A model generated the notes under the pieces. That model did no database searches. It saw nothing but the letters and a program-made list of their open reading frames with translations, and had not been told where the DNA came from. This document shows positions 1 through 9,031 of a stretch of DNA of 64,000 bases, piece by piece. Numbering within the stretch: the stretch's first letter is position 1; each line of letters opens with the position of its first letter. The DNA comes from UBA1672 sp050633325 (lineage in GTDB: Bacteria > Pseudomonadota > Alphaproteobacteria > Micavibrionales > Micavibrionaceae): positions 62,001 through 126,000 of the forward strand of contig JBOEGH010000002.1 of NCBI GenBank assembly GCA_050633325.1, written 5' to 3'. Both the position numbers and the translations under genes were made by a program.

Positions 1-1
1 A

Positions 2-880
2 AAAATATGGGTTCGCGAGAATATTCGTTTGGTCAAAGATGAACAGAATAACGACCTGTATTACGAGGGGTCAATGGAAGACATTACACAGCGTAAAGAG
101 GCGGATATGGCTCTTTTAGGTGCGAAAATGCAATCAGATATGGCTAACCGTGCGAAGACTGAGTTTATCGCTAATATGAGTCATGAGCTAAGAACGCCTT
201 TAAATGCCATCATCGGTTTTTCTGACATAATGAAAAACGAAATTATGGGTCCTTTAGGACAAGATATGTATAAGGAGTATGTTGCGGATATACATAGTAG
301 TGGTGAAGGGCTTCTTAAAATTATAAATGAGATACTGGATATTTCAAAAATAGAATCCGGTGATAGAGAACTTAATGAGAGCGAGTTCCCGGCACTTGAT
401 GCGTTGAATATGTGTATAGATTTATACGATTTACGGGTTAAGGAAAAGAATATCGTTCTAATGAACGAAGCAAAAGATATGCCACATATTATAGGTGAAG
501 AACTATCTATAAAACAGGTTCTTAGCAACATCTATACTAATGCTATTAAGTACACTCCAAAGGATGGACGAATTACTTTATTCTCCAATTACGACACTGA
601 TGGGGCATTTCGTTTATCCATCACTGATACTGGAATAGGTATGAGTGAGCGTGAGATAAGTAAAGCTCTATCACCATTCGGGCAGGTTGATAATGCTCTT
701 GATCGTTCAGGGGCAGGAATAGGCCTAGGTCTACCTTTGGCGCAGGCTATAATGGGAATACATGGTGGAAGGATAGAAATATTATCGGAAAAATCAATTG
801 GAACGACAGTAACTTTATTCTTCCCACGTGAGCGCGTAGTAAAAGCCAAGCAGAGCACAAATGGTAAAGTGGGCGTTTAA
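2..880 (+). CDS. PAS-domain sensor histidine kinase, C-terminal part (5' end outside window)
   Basis: The reading frame is open from base 2, so the gene begins upstream of the window. The first codons read as the end of a PAS/PAC domain (WVRENIRLVKD, then YYEGSMEDIT). The H-box FIANMSHELRTPLNAIIGF follows, with the phospho-accepting His in the SHELRTP core. A HATPase_c domain comes next, with N-box (SNIYTNAIKYTP), G1 box (DTGIGMS) and G2 box (GIGLGLPLAQ). It therefore autophosphorylates and should pass phosphate to a response regulator, which is not encoded nearby. No membrane segment is visible in the part present. The kinase family is certain; the signal and partner are unknown. The gene is convergent with recX, with 21 bases between the two stops. 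Confidence 0.93.
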   Translation, partial: KIWVRENIRLVKDEQNNDLYYEGSMEDITQRKEADMALLGAKMQSDMANRAKTEFIANMSHELRTPLNAIIGFSDIMKNEIMGPLGQDMYKEYVADIHSSGEGLLKIINEILDISKIESGDRELNESEFPALDALNMCIDLYDLRVKEKNIVLMNEAKDMPHIIGEELSIKQVLSNIYTNAIKYTPKDGRITLFSNYDTDGAFRLSITDTGIGMSEREISKALSPFGQVDNALDRSGAGIGLGLPLAQAIMGIHGGRIEILSEKSIGTTVTLFFPRERVVKAKQSTNGKVGV

Positions 881-901
881 ATAAAGTGAAGTTATATATT
901 A

Positions 902-1549
902 CTAATAGTAATATTTTTCAGCGCCCTCAATTTCTTCTTCCGTCATTTCTAAGACCTTTCTTGAAACTTGATAAGAAAACCCCGCGCGCGCAAAAACACC
1001 TAGAGATTTTTGTAAGTTTTCATCTTCCCCAATAAAGAACGGGCCTATCTTCTTCTTCTTTGCAAGCTTTAGCGCGGCCTCTTCTTCGGCTTGCTGAGAA
1101 CCGTTGTGCTGATCATTATCCAGGCTATCCAATGCTTCTAATGTTCTGTCTTGGTCAATGCCTTTAATGCGCATTTTATTGACGATGGCACTGCGTGACT
1201 TTCCCTTGCGCCTAAGGGATGCGACAAGACCATTTGTGTATAAAGTGTCATCTAACAGGCCTGTGCGTTCAAATTTGTCTGCTAAATTGCGAACCATTGA
1301 AACACATTCATCATAATTCTGTTCTGTGTGGTGCATGCATGAACGCTTTACCTTACGTGTCATGACGAATATGAAGTGCTTTTTGCTTGCTGCAAATCTT
1401 TCTAAGTAATACAAACCTGAATTATGAAGATAGCTTTCACTTATCTTTTTGGGTGGCCGCTTTTCACGTTTTTCATAGCCTGATTTGTTATTTTTAGCCT
1501 TGCCCTTTTGTTGTTTTATCTTTATTTGATCTGATTTATGCTGAGACAT
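902..1549 (-). CDS. recX: RecX family regulatory protein
   Basis: This 215-residue protein has the helical-repeat architecture of RecX, which modulates RecA filament growth. Its core carries YLERFAASKKHFIFVMTRKV and then the LADKFERTGLLDDTLYTNGLVASLRRKGKSR-type segment, seen here as LVASLRRKGKSRSAIVNKM. The N-terminal 40 residues are very basic and low in complexity, which is longer than in short RecX proteins. I chose the ATG at 1549 because GGAG lies 9 bases upstream; an in-frame ATG at 1564 lacks a comparable site. It is divergent from hslO with 64 bases between the starts, so the promoters probably overlap. recA is not in the window. The family call is good; an effect on RecA is inferred from the family. 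Confidence 0.8.
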   Translation of the reverse strand: MSQHKSDQIKIKQQKGKAKNNKSGYEKREKRPPKKISESYLHNSGLYYLERFAASKKHFIFVMTRKVKRSCMHHTEQNYDECVSMVRNLADKFERTGLLDDTLYTNGLVASLRRKGKSRSAIVNKMRIKGIDQDRTLEALDSLDNDQHNGSQQAEEEAALKLAKKKKIGPFFIGEDENLQKSLGVFARAGFSYQVSRKVLEMTEEEIEGAEKYYY

Positions 1550-1613
1550 ATTTGAAAACTCCATAAGGGTAGTGTTGCAGATACAGGTACGAACAATCAA
1601 CGAGAATTTAAAT

Positions 1614-2543
1614 ATGAACGAAGATAATTTTTTTCAAATATTCCAATTGGAAGAGTCCAGCATAAGAGGGCGTGTAGTTAGGGTAGGTGACGTTTTAGAC
1701 AACATCCTTAACGCGCATGATTATCCATTGCCAATCGCACATTTGGTTGCAGAGACTATTGCCCTGTCCTTATCCTTATCTTCTATGTTGAAATATGATG
1801 GTATTTTTACTTTACAGGTTCAAGGTGACGGGCCGCTAAAAATGCTTGTCTCTGATGTGACCAGTGCAGGGGTTGTTCGCGCGTGTGCAACTTTTGATGA
1901 GGATCGTTTCCAAAAATCAAGAGAGCAAATATCAGCACTAAAAACTACGGAAAGCTCACAAAATCATTTAGCGCAATACCTTGGTAAAGGTTATATAGCT
2001 TTTACGGTGGATCAAGGCCAACATACTGAACGTTATCAAGGTATTGTTGAGTTGAAAGGGGCATCAATGGTTGATTGCGTGCAGCACTATTTCACACAAT
2101 CAGAGCAGATAGGCACAGGCATTAAAATGGCGGTGGGAAAGCGCGAAGGAAAATGGCGTGCTAGCTCCATAATGTTGCAAAACATGCCAGAGGATGACGC
2201 CGTTAAAAAGGATATACTTGGTAATTTGGACGAGGACGATTGGCGCCGCGCGATGGTCTTGTTGGATAGTTGCACGGACGATGAACTATTGGATAGGGAG
2301 TTAGATGCAGACCAGTTATTGTTGCGTTTATTCCACGAAGAAGGAATTCGTGTTTATGAGCGCAAAGGCATTGAAAAAGGTTGCCGGTGTGACTTGCAAA
2401 GGGTTGAGAACATTCTTTATTCTATGAGTGAAGATGATATACAGCATATGGATGTTGAAGGAAGAATAGAGATGAAATGCGAGTTTTGTAGCCACTCTTA
2501 TATGTTTGATACAAATGATGTTCTGGACAGAGTAAAACTATAA
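1614..2543 (+). CDS. hslO: Hsp33 redox-regulated chaperone
   Basis: This is a 309-residue cytoplasmic holdase activated by oxidation. The N-terminal domain carries IRGRVVRVGDVLDNIL. The C-terminal zinc switch is intact, with C257-x-C259 and C289-x-x-C292. In the family these cysteines bind zinc when reduced and form disulfides on oxidative stress. The ATG at 1614 is preferred because the protein then starts MNEDNFFQIFQLEES, as in homologues; an in-frame upstream codon at 1572 would only add a poorly conserved leader. It is transcribed divergently from recX and ends 14 bases from the convergent trkH. Confidence 0.93.
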   Translation: MNEDNFFQIFQLEESSIRGRVVRVGDVLDNILNAHDYPLPIAHLVAETIALSLSLSSMLKYDGIFTLQVQGDGPLKMLVSDVTSAGVVRACATFDEDRFQKSREQISALKTTESSQNHLAQYLGKGYIAFTVDQGQHTERYQGIVELKGASMVDCVQHYFTQSEQIGTGIKMAVGKREGKWRASSIMLQNMPEDDAVKKDILGNLDEDDWRRAMVLLDSCTDDELLDRELDADQLLLRLFHEEGIRVYERKGIEKGCRCDLQRVENILYSMSEDDIQHMDVEGRIEMKCEFCSHSYMFDTNDVLDRVKL

Positions 2544-2557
2544 TTACTGGTTTTAAC

Positions 2558-4009
2558 TCACCCCTTCCAGAATTGCGGTGACATCATAACCAATATTGCA
2601 AATATCTCTAAACGTCCAAAGAACATCCCTAAAGATAACAGCCACTTTGAGCTATCAGGTAGGGATTGAAAGTTACCTGAAGATCCGATAACAGGGCCTA
2701 ATCCCGGGCCAACGTTGGATATGGATGTCACTGCTCCTGACATTGATGTTATGAAGTCTAAACCTGTATATGATAGTGCCACGGCTAAAAATGAAAACCC
2801 CAGTGCGTAAACAAAGAAGAATCCCATCACTGATGACGGTACATCCTTTGGCATGGGTTTTCCGTTATAGTGGGGGATAAAAACACCATTAGGGTGCAAA
2901 AGCTTACTTACTTGGATTTTTGTAACAGCATACAGAACCTGAAATCTGAATATTTTTATACCGCAAGATGTTGATCCCGCACACCCTCCAACGACCATAA
3001 GGAAAAAGAAAATACTGACGGCAAAGCCTCCCCATGCGTTTATATCCCCGATCCCGAAACCCGTTCCGGTCATGATGGACACAACGTTAAAGAGGGCAGG
3101 AATAAAGGCTTCAGAAAGTGGCATATCTTGCTTTGCTGTTAGATATGATATTGTAACTATTGTTGCGATGCCAAGAATGGATAGGAACCACCTTACTTGA
3201 GAGTCCTTGAACAATGGTTGGAGGTTTCCCCTTATTGCTTTGAGGTAAAGTACAAATGGCATTCCGCCTAAAACCATAAATATAATACAAACAATAGCAG
3301 TGCTAGAATTATCAAAATGACCAAAAGAAGCGTCAAATGTTGAAAAGCCACCAGTAGATATTGTTGTCATTGCATGAGCTACTGCGTCAAAAATTTCAAG
3401 ACCCGTCATCATATAGCAGAGCGCGCAAATTACTGTAAGGCCGACATATATTACCGCTATGAAGCTGGCCAGTTGCGCCGTGCGCGGTAATGCTTTCTCA
3501 CTTTCAGATAGTTCGGTTTTGAATATCTGCATTCCACCGACTTTCAAAAACGGAAGAACAGACATGGCCATGATAATAATACCAATGCCACCCAGCCATT
3601 GCAGTATCGCTCGCCACAGCAAAATACCTGCGGGCGTATAGTCCAGACCAGTCATAACGGTTGATCCGGTTGTTGTTATCCCTGACATTGCCTCGAAGAA
3701 AGAGTCGGTTACTGACATGTCCAAGGACGAAAACCAAAACGGTAAAGCGCCAAATGTTGGAAGTATGAACCAAGTTGAATTTGTTAGTAGAAAGGCTTGT
3801 CTGGTTGTAATGTTAAAGTAGTGTCCGGAATTACTTAATATTAATGCCCCACCAAAAAATGAAGTTATTACAATACAAATAAAAAACACCTTCCAATCAT
3901 CATAGCCAAAGTACAGGTCGGCCATCATGGGAAGAACCATGCTTAATGATAAAATGGATAGTAAAAGACCATTAATGTAGAGGATGGGTCGGAAATCCAA
4001 GATCTTCAT
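2558..4009 (-). CDS. trkH: TrkH family potassium uptake protein
   Basis: This 483-residue integral membrane protein has the four-fold M1-P-M2 layout of TrkH/KtrB potassium translocating subunits. Pore-loop glycines are visible in GITTTGSTVMTGLD, TISTGGFST, TGTGFGIGD and SISNVGPGLGP. It should take up potassium together with a peripheral NAD-binding TrkA, which is not in the window. Length and the phrase WLGGIGIIIMAMSVLP are typical of TrkH rather than the shorter KtrB. It stands alone on the minus strand, and its 5' side faces the OmpA-like gene, also on the minus strand, which ends upstream at a hairpin. The TrkH assignment is strong; co-factor dependence is inferred. Confidence 0.93.
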   Translation of the reverse strand: MKILDFRPILYINGLLLSILSLSMVLPMMADLYFGYDDWKVFFICIVITSFFGGALILSNSGHYFNITTRQAFLLTNSTWFILPTFGALPFWFSSLDMSVTDSFFEAMSGITTTGSTVMTGLDYTPAGILLWRAILQWLGGIGIIIMAMSVLPFLKVGGMQIFKTELSESEKALPRTAQLASFIAVIYVGLTVICALCYMMTGLEIFDAVAHAMTTISTGGFSTFDASFGHFDNSSTAIVCIIFMVLGGMPFVLYLKAIRGNLQPLFKDSQVRWFLSILGIATIVTISYLTAKQDMPLSEAFIPALFNVVSIMTGTGFGIGDINAWGGFAVSIFFFLMVVGGCAGSTSCGIKIFRFQVLYAVTKIQVSKLLHPNGVFIPHYNGKPMPKDVPSSVMGFFFVYALGFSFLAVALSYTGLDFITSMSGAVTSISNVGPGLGPVIGSSGNFQSLPDSSKWLLSLGMFFGRLEIFAILVMMSPQFWKG

Positions 4010-4105
4010 TCCTTGTATAATTTCTAGCTTTAGATTCTAGACTAGGGATTTATTATTTTCAAGTCGCCTTAAGTCTAATTACCTTTTAAGTGTAGTGGGT
4101 GAAAT

Positions 4106-4134
4106 AAAGGGAGCGCCTAAAAAGCGCCCCCTTA
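4106..4134 (-). terminator. Hairpin downstream of the OmpA-like lipoprotein gene
   Basis: Read on the minus strand, a GC-rich stem built on GGGGGCGC and GGCGCTCCC flanks a short T-rich loop, about 25 bases after the lipoprotein stop. It is followed by a T-rich stretch without a perfect T-run. A Rho-independent terminator is likely but not certain. Confidence 0.55.
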
Positions 4135-4158
4135 AAACTTTATATAGTAAACATTTGC

Positions 4159-5037
4159 CTACTTAAATGAAATGTTCACACGACGGTTTGCCGGCTCACG
4201 TACATTATCTGTTGTTTCAACTAACAAAGATGATTCTCCGTGGCTTTCTACAACTAGAAGGTCAGCACTAACGCCGCGTTCTACCAATGCGTCACGTACA
4301 GCATTTGCACGCTTGAATGCTAAGCGTTTATTGTATGTTGCATCACCTGATGTATCGGCGTGACCGCTAATGATAATTTGTTCAGGAGTGTTCTTTGCAA
4401 CTTCCGCAGAAACAGCATCAACAACATTTTTTGCGCCTGCGCTTAATGTTTTTGAATCCCAGTTAAAGAATACCAAGTACATTGCTTCTTCTGGAGCCAT
4501 AGGAGCAGGTTCTGCTACTTCTTCTACCGGTTGTGGCTTTTGTTGTACTAGGCCTTCAAGTTCAGCAATCGCATCAAGATATTCTTTTTTACAAGTCAGA
4601 GCTTCTTCAGATTTCCAGTTTTCTTCTTGTTGTTCAATCCAACAATCAAATTTAGCCTGCGCTAGTGCCGCAGTTGCAGGAGCAATCTCACGTGCACCCA
4701 TGTCAAATGCAACAACTAAGCGACCACGTGCAGCACCAAGCTCTTTTATGTGGTTTTCGCTTAAATTCCAGTCACTTACCGGTTCCGGCATTACTGCTTC
4801 ACCAGATGCCGCTGTTAGTCCTTTACGTGCAAAGTGTAGGGCATCAGGATAGTCGAACATTGCTTCTAATTCGTTGTTAGCAAACGATTTATATTCAGCA
4901 GCTAGTGCTTGTGTGAATGGGCTGCCAACTGCTTGAGCTTCGTTAAGCGCATCGACTTCGCTATATGTATCGTACATTGTACAGCCACTTAGTGCGACAA
5001 CGCTGGCTGTTAAAACTAAATTACGTACGGATTTCAT
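4159..5037 (-). CDS. OmpA-like outer membrane lipoprotein
   Basis: This 292-residue protein has a type II signal peptide ending in LSGC, giving a lipidated Cys19. The middle region (about 25-180) is not recognised. It contains an alanine-rich helix and a Pro-Glu rich linker (QQKPQPVEEVAEPAPMAPEE). The C-terminal 110 residues are an OmpA/MotB peptidoglycan-binding domain, with ISGHADTSGDATYNKRLAFKRA and the terminal NRRVNISF. It should tether the outer membrane to peptidoglycan, like Pal or other OmpA lipoproteins. It is not classical Pal, since it is longer and no tol genes are nearby. A strong AAGGAG site precedes the ATG. It appears monocistronic, with the downstream hairpin at 4106-4134. 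Confidence 0.85.
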   Translation of the reverse strand: MKSVRNLVLTASVVALSGCTMYDTYSEVDALNEAQAVGSPFTQALAAEYKSFANNELEAMFDYPDALHFARKGLTAASGEAVMPEPVSDWNLSENHIKELGAARGRLVVAFDMGAREIAPATAALAQAKFDCWIEQQEENWKSEEALTCKKEYLDAIAELEGLVQQKPQPVEEVAEPAPMAPEEAMYLVFFNWDSKTLSAGAKNVVDAVSAEVAKNTPEQIIISGHADTSGDATYNKRLAFKRANAVRDALVERGVSADLLVVESHGESSLLVETTDNVREPANRRVNISFK

Positions 5038-5287
5038 ATTTTTGCTCCTTAAAATAAACGCGTATCAAAATAATAATTTTTTGGATATTTAGTGAAAAGG
5101 CATAAAAACGCCACGATTCTTAAACTTCCTTATATTCTTCTATAGTTAGTCGGGCTAAATGTAAAGTTTAGTTTTTGATTCATAAGATTTTTTTGTAAAT
5201 AAGTCGATTGCGGTTTATTGCGTTGCACAATTTTTTTTACCGTATTATGCTATGTATAAATTAATGGATACTGGGAGTATAATACCA

Positions 5288-5926
5288 ATGATTAACAACG
5301 TCATAGTAGGCAAAAAAGCTGCAATACTGATTGAAACAGGATTTTGTGAGAGGGAGCTTTTGCAAGCGCAGAAATCTTTGAGTGATATTGGTGTTGATTG
5401 TCGACTTGTATCAACAGAGGAATATCTGGTTAAAGGATGGAACGAGGTTAAGGGTTCTTCTTCTTCTTCTTCTTCTACTTCTTCTTGGGGCGGTGATTAC
5501 GCGCCTGATGCTACATTGGATAAATATGTGGCTAGTGAATATGACATTCTTGTCATACCAGGAGGTCTGAGAAGCATTGCCAAGCTCAAGCTGCAAGATG
5601 GTGTGAAACCATTTGTTTCGGGATTTATTCAATCGGAAAAACCAGTCATAGCGTATAATCAGGCCGTAGAACTACTATCATTTTTAGGTATGATTGATGG
5701 ATATTCCATAGCAGCAAATAGTGCCGTTTGTGATTCTGTAAAGGTGAATGGTGGGCGTTGTACTTCGTCTGATTTTATCGTTAGTAAGAACCTGATAACT
5801 CTTTCTCGTTTTAGCGATGCAGATGTAAAGTTAAAGCGCGCTGTTCTAAGTGTGTTAAATGGAGAGCGTTACATAGAAAAGGAAGTCTCCTCCGATAATA
5901 TGCCGTACGCTTCTAAAGTTGCTTGA
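5288..5926 (+). CDS. DJ-1/PfpI-like protein with serine-tract insertion and no catalytic cysteine
   Basis: This 212-residue protein has the flavodoxin-like fold of the DJ-1/PfpI (class I glutamine amidotransferase-like) superfamily. It opens with KKAAILIETGFCERELLQA and has YDILVIPGG, then KPVIAYNQAVELLSFLGMI. Active members carry a nucleophilic Cys in AxCHG at the last site; here the residues are AYNQA, so the usual nucleophile is missing. A polyserine tract (Ser57-63, Thr64, Ser65-66), encoded by a TCT microsatellite, interrupts the region after the second strand. The ATG at 5288 was chosen because GGGAG lies 10 bases upstream; ATGs at 5252 and 5264 lack such a site. Activity cannot be predicted; it may be a binding or regulatory relative. 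Confidence 0.7.
   Translation: MINNVIVGKKAAILIETGFCERELLQAQKSLSDIGVDCRLVSTEEYLVKGWNEVKGSSSSSSSTSSWGGDYAPDATLDKYVASEYDILVIPGGLRSIAKLKLQDGVKPFVSGFIQSEKPVIAYNQAVELLSFLGMIDGYSIAANSAVCDSVKVNGGRCTSSDFIVSKNLITLSRFSDADVKLKRAVLSVLNGERYIEKEVSSDNMPYASKVA
5454..5487 (+). repeat. TTC/TCT trinucleotide microsatellite inside a coding region
   Basis: Seven consecutive TCT serine codons (5456-5476), one ACT and two more TCT lie inside the DJ-1-like gene. Because the unit is three bases, copy-number change would alter the length of the serine linker without shifting the frame. Confidence 0.9.
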
Positions 5927-5984
5927 TTTTATAGCCACTTCTTTTTAATGTTTCTTCCTTAGTTTAAGAATCAGGAGTTTAGTA

Positions 5985-7086
5985 ATGCGCGCAGAAACAG
6001 AAGCAATGGTTAGCGAAATAGAAAATGCCCTAACTCTGATTCGGAGGCATCTTTGACTGGGATGTCGCTGTACAACGTTTGGATGAGCTGGATTCTCTTT
6101 GTGAAGACCCTGATCTTTGGTCGGATGCCCCAAAAGCGCAATCTTTGATGCGTGAAAGAACATTTTTAGAGCAAAATATAAGCTCGGTTCGTGACATAGA
6201 AACATCACTTCAGGATAATATAGAGCTAATCTCTATGGGCGAGGAAGAGGGGGATGAAACCATTATTTCTGAGGCTGAGGACGAGATATCGAAAATACGA
6301 TCCTTAAGTGATAAGAAAAGGTTAGAGAGTTTATTATCCGGAGAAGCCGATAGCAATAATGCGTATATACAGATTAACGCCGGTGCAGGCGGGACAGAGG
6401 CGCAAGATTGGGCTGAGATGGTGTTTCGCATGTATATGCGGTGGGCAGAAAAGCGTGGTTTTAAATGCACCACGTTAGAGCGCAGTGAGGGCGAAGAGGC
6501 AGGAATAAAATCTACTACGATCAAAGTAGAAGGGCATCAGGCATATGGCTGGATGAAAACGGAAACAGGGGTCCATCGCCTTGTCAGAATTTCTCCCTAT
6601 GATTCCAGCGCGCGCAGACATACAAGCTTTTCATCCGTTTATGTATCCCCGGTTATTGATGAGACTATAGATATTGAAATTGAGGATAAAGACCTGAGGG
6701 TTGATACATATCGCTCTAGCGGTGCAGGGGGGCAACATGTCAATAAAACTGACAGTGCTGTACGCCTTACTCATATACCGACAGGTGTAGTCGCGGCATG
6801 TCAAAACGGACGTTCCCAGCATCAAAATAAGGCAACGGCAATGGAAATGCTTAAGGCGCGCTTATATGAGATTGAATTGCAAAAACGTGAAGATGATAAA
6901 GCAAAAGAACATGGTGAGAAGACTGATATTGGGTGGGGACACCAGATCAGGTCATATGTATTGCATCCCTACCAAATGGTGAAGGATATGAGAAGTGAAT
7001 ATGAAACATCTCAATCTCAAGCGGTTCTGGACGGTGATTTAGACCAGTTCTTAGAGGCTTCTTTGGCACATATTTCGGGGGAATAG
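5985..7086 (+). CDS. prfB: Peptide chain release factor 2, made by programmed +1 frameshift
   Basis: RF2 releases peptides at UGA and UAA codons. The gene is in two frames. A first segment from ATG 5985 (AGGAG 7 bases upstream) encodes 23 residues and meets an in-frame TGA at 6054-6056. A +1 shift at CTT-TGA-C continues as DWDVAVQRLDELDSLCEDP and runs to 7086, giving about 366 residues, the usual RF2 length. The domain with GAGGQHVNKTDSAVR carries the GGQ catalytic tripeptide. The stop-codon recognition tripeptide region reads RISPYDSSARRHTSF, that is SPY where E. coli RF2 has SPF. The stop is a TGA decoded by RF2 itself, so the arrangement is the classic autoregulatory loop. A model starting at the TTG at 6079 would lose about 31 N-terminal residues. 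Confidence 0.95.
6042..6057 (+). promoter_or_regulatory. Programmed +1 ribosomal frameshift site of prfB
   Basis: The sequence is CGGAGG, three bases (CAT), then CTT TGA C. It matches the E. coli prfB signal in all parts: an internal Shine-Dalgarno-like AGG three bases before CTT, the slippery CUU codon, the UGA and the following C. Low RF2 favours slippage into the +1 frame. Confidence 0.95.
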
Positions 7087-7214
7087 AATAACTGTGCGTA
7101 GACTTGTGGATAAAGATGGTATGGTTGTTGTATTAAAGTATTGTAACATAGGTTTTTCCTTGTGTTTTAGATCTTGACATAATATTATTATGTTTGCTTA
7201 TCTAGGAGAGATTT

Positions 7215-8957
7215 ATGAGCATGCGTAAATTTTTTACTTCCGTATCATTGTTGTTTTTTATTTCCAGTCCGGCTTTATCCATGGACTTTAGGGTGGATCA
7301 TGTAGATGCACGTCCCGAATTTTATCAAGTTGGGTGGGATCAGAAGTCTCTGGAGGCTCAAACACAGGGGGCTGTTTACTTACGTGCTAAAATTGAAAAG
7401 TTAGAGCAGGAGAATGAACAACTACGCAACAGCTTTAGCCAGATGAGAAAAAAGCCTGATAATTCGCAATTAAGGGAATATGATGCGCGCCTTAATGCTT
7501 TGATTGAAGAGAACCAAATTCTTTCTTCCAAATTGTCTAACAGTGAGGCGCGTTCCAATAATTATAGAGGTAGCTCTTCTGCCGACGCTTTTGCAAAAAA
7601 GATATATGATCTTAAGGCGGAAAACTCCAGAATTAAGCAGGAGTTAGATAAGGCTGTTACAAATAACAGGTCTGGTAATTTGTTCTTGGAGCAAGAAAAT
7701 AAACGCCTTAAATCGTCACTTGCTGCTTTATATGCTGCCGATACTGATGACAAGAGTGCAGTTCTAAGTTTGCAAAAAGAAATCAAATCTTTGAAAGCTG
7801 AAAATCAATCTTTGAAGTCTAAATCAGGAAAAAGTTCTAAAGAGAATATCGGTAAAGTTGTTTCTTTGCAAAAAATGGTGAAGGAATTGCAGGATGAGAA
7901 CAGAAATTTGGCACAGACATTGGCTTCATCGTCTAATAAGTTACTTGGTTTGCAAGATAGTGCGGAGGTTTCTAAAAGTCAGAACACCAAAAGTTCTCGC
8001 ACCATTGTGGATTTGAAAGATAAACTATCTAAGTCTCGGCAAGAAAATATAAGGTTAAGTAAAGAGATTGATAATCTGAGTTTGGTACAAAAAACATCTA
8101 CTGATTCAAGAACTAGTAATGATGTTCAGATGTTAAAAGAGCAAAATAATAGTTTACGTGAAACGATACGTGCGCAGAATAACGTTCTTGTATCTGCCGA
8201 TAATGCGACTAAAACGGCAGAAAAACTTCTTCTGGAAAATGCTCGTTTGAAAAAGCAATTGGATCTGGCCGGTAAGGTAGGATTATCCAATGGTAAATCA
8301 GCAAAAGACCTGTTTGCGCGAAATGAAAAGCTTCGGACTGAGCTTAAAAACAGGAGTGATGAATACACCACTAAGATAGACGGGTTGAAGGCTACACTTA
8401 AGCAATTGAGATTAGAGAATGATCGTTATGTTATGGGGCAAGTCACCAGCACATCTGATAAAAAGAAGTTTGCTGCGATGAAGGCAGAGATAGAAGAAAA
8501 AGAAGCCTTTATTAAAGAGGGGAGCAGCGCCATTACCTTGCTTAAAATGGAAGTAGAAAAATACAAAGAAGAGATATTGGCAACCAGAAATGATCAAGCC
8601 AAGGATATTGCAAGAAAAATCAGCGATTATAAATCTCGTATAGAAAGTATGGAAAAGAGCATTGATGATCGTGACAATGATTTATCATTGTTAAAGATAG
8701 AAAATCAGGATTTAAAGGCGCAAATAAAGCTTTCCTCAGACGGTGCCAGTTTAAGAGATGCTTCTGGTGCTGCTATAGATAAATCTAAAGTGAAGTATGT
8801 AGAAACATCATACCCCCCAGTTGATGAGGTATCTCCATTGTTAGAGCATGATGGAGGGCACAAATTTGATAAAGAAGATTTCAGCAATGATGAGTCTAAC
8901 TCAGCATTTTTATCTGAAACGTTGCTCTCTCAAGAGTTGAAGCCTCTCCCCAATTAA
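7215..8957 (+). CDS. Secreted coiled-coil protein of unknown function
   Basis: This 580-residue protein starts with a signal peptide (residues 1 to about 23, ending SSPALSM). From about residue 55 to 515 it is almost continuously predicted coiled coil, with repeated blocks such as LKAENQSLKSK, LEQENKRLKSSL and LLLENARLKKQL. These are separated by Ser/Asn-rich breaks. The last 60 residues are acidic and non-helical. No enzymatic motif is visible. AGGAG lies 6 bases upstream of ATG 7215; a second ATG at 7221 is possible. It lies between prfB and the convergent phaR and seems to be its own transcription unit. A structural or tethering role in the periplasm is plausible, but I do not recognise the family. 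Confidence 0.75.
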   Translation: MSMRKFFTSVSLLFFISSPALSMDFRVDHVDARPEFYQVGWDQKSLEAQTQGAVYLRAKIEKLEQENEQLRNSFSQMRKKPDNSQLREYDARLNALIEENQILSSKLSNSEARSNNYRGSSSADAFAKKIYDLKAENSRIKQELDKAVTNNRSGNLFLEQENKRLKSSLAALYAADTDDKSAVLSLQKEIKSLKAENQSLKSKSGKSSKENIGKVVSLQKMVKELQDENRNLAQTLASSSNKLLGLQDSAEVSKSQNTKSSRTIVDLKDKLSKSRQENIRLSKEIDNLSLVQKTSTDSRTSNDVQMLKEQNNSLRETIRAQNNVLVSADNATKTAEKLLLENARLKKQLDLAGKVGLSNGKSAKDLFARNEKLRTELKNRSDEYTTKIDGLKATLKQLRLENDRYVMGQVTSTSDKKKFAAMKAEIEEKEAFIKEGSSAITLLKMEVEKYKEEILATRNDQAKDIARKISDYKSRIESMEKSIDDRDNDLSLLKIENQDLKAQIKLSSDGASLRDASGAAIDKSKVKYVETSYPPVDEVSPLLEHDGGHKFDKEDFSNDESNSAFLSETLLSQELKPLPN

Positions 8958-9031
8958 TTTTATGTACTGTGAACAAATATCCAATTTATGGATAACATGC
9001 ACAATTCCTCCATGGACATAGCGAGATGTTA

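Noticed and set aside
4370..4852. 160-residue open frame antisense to the OmpA-like lipoprotein gene
   Set aside because: It lies fully inside a well-supported gene on the other strand, has Ser/Ala-rich shadow composition and no ribosome site.
6079..7086. Release factor gene starting at TTG 6079
   Set aside because: The true start is ATG 5985 with a frameshift at CTT-TGA-C, which restores the normal RF2 N-terminus and length.
7174..7179. TTGACA hexamer upstream of the coiled-coil gene, as a promoter -35 box
   Set aside because: No acceptable -10 box lies 16-18 bases away, and the position would overlap the ribosome site.
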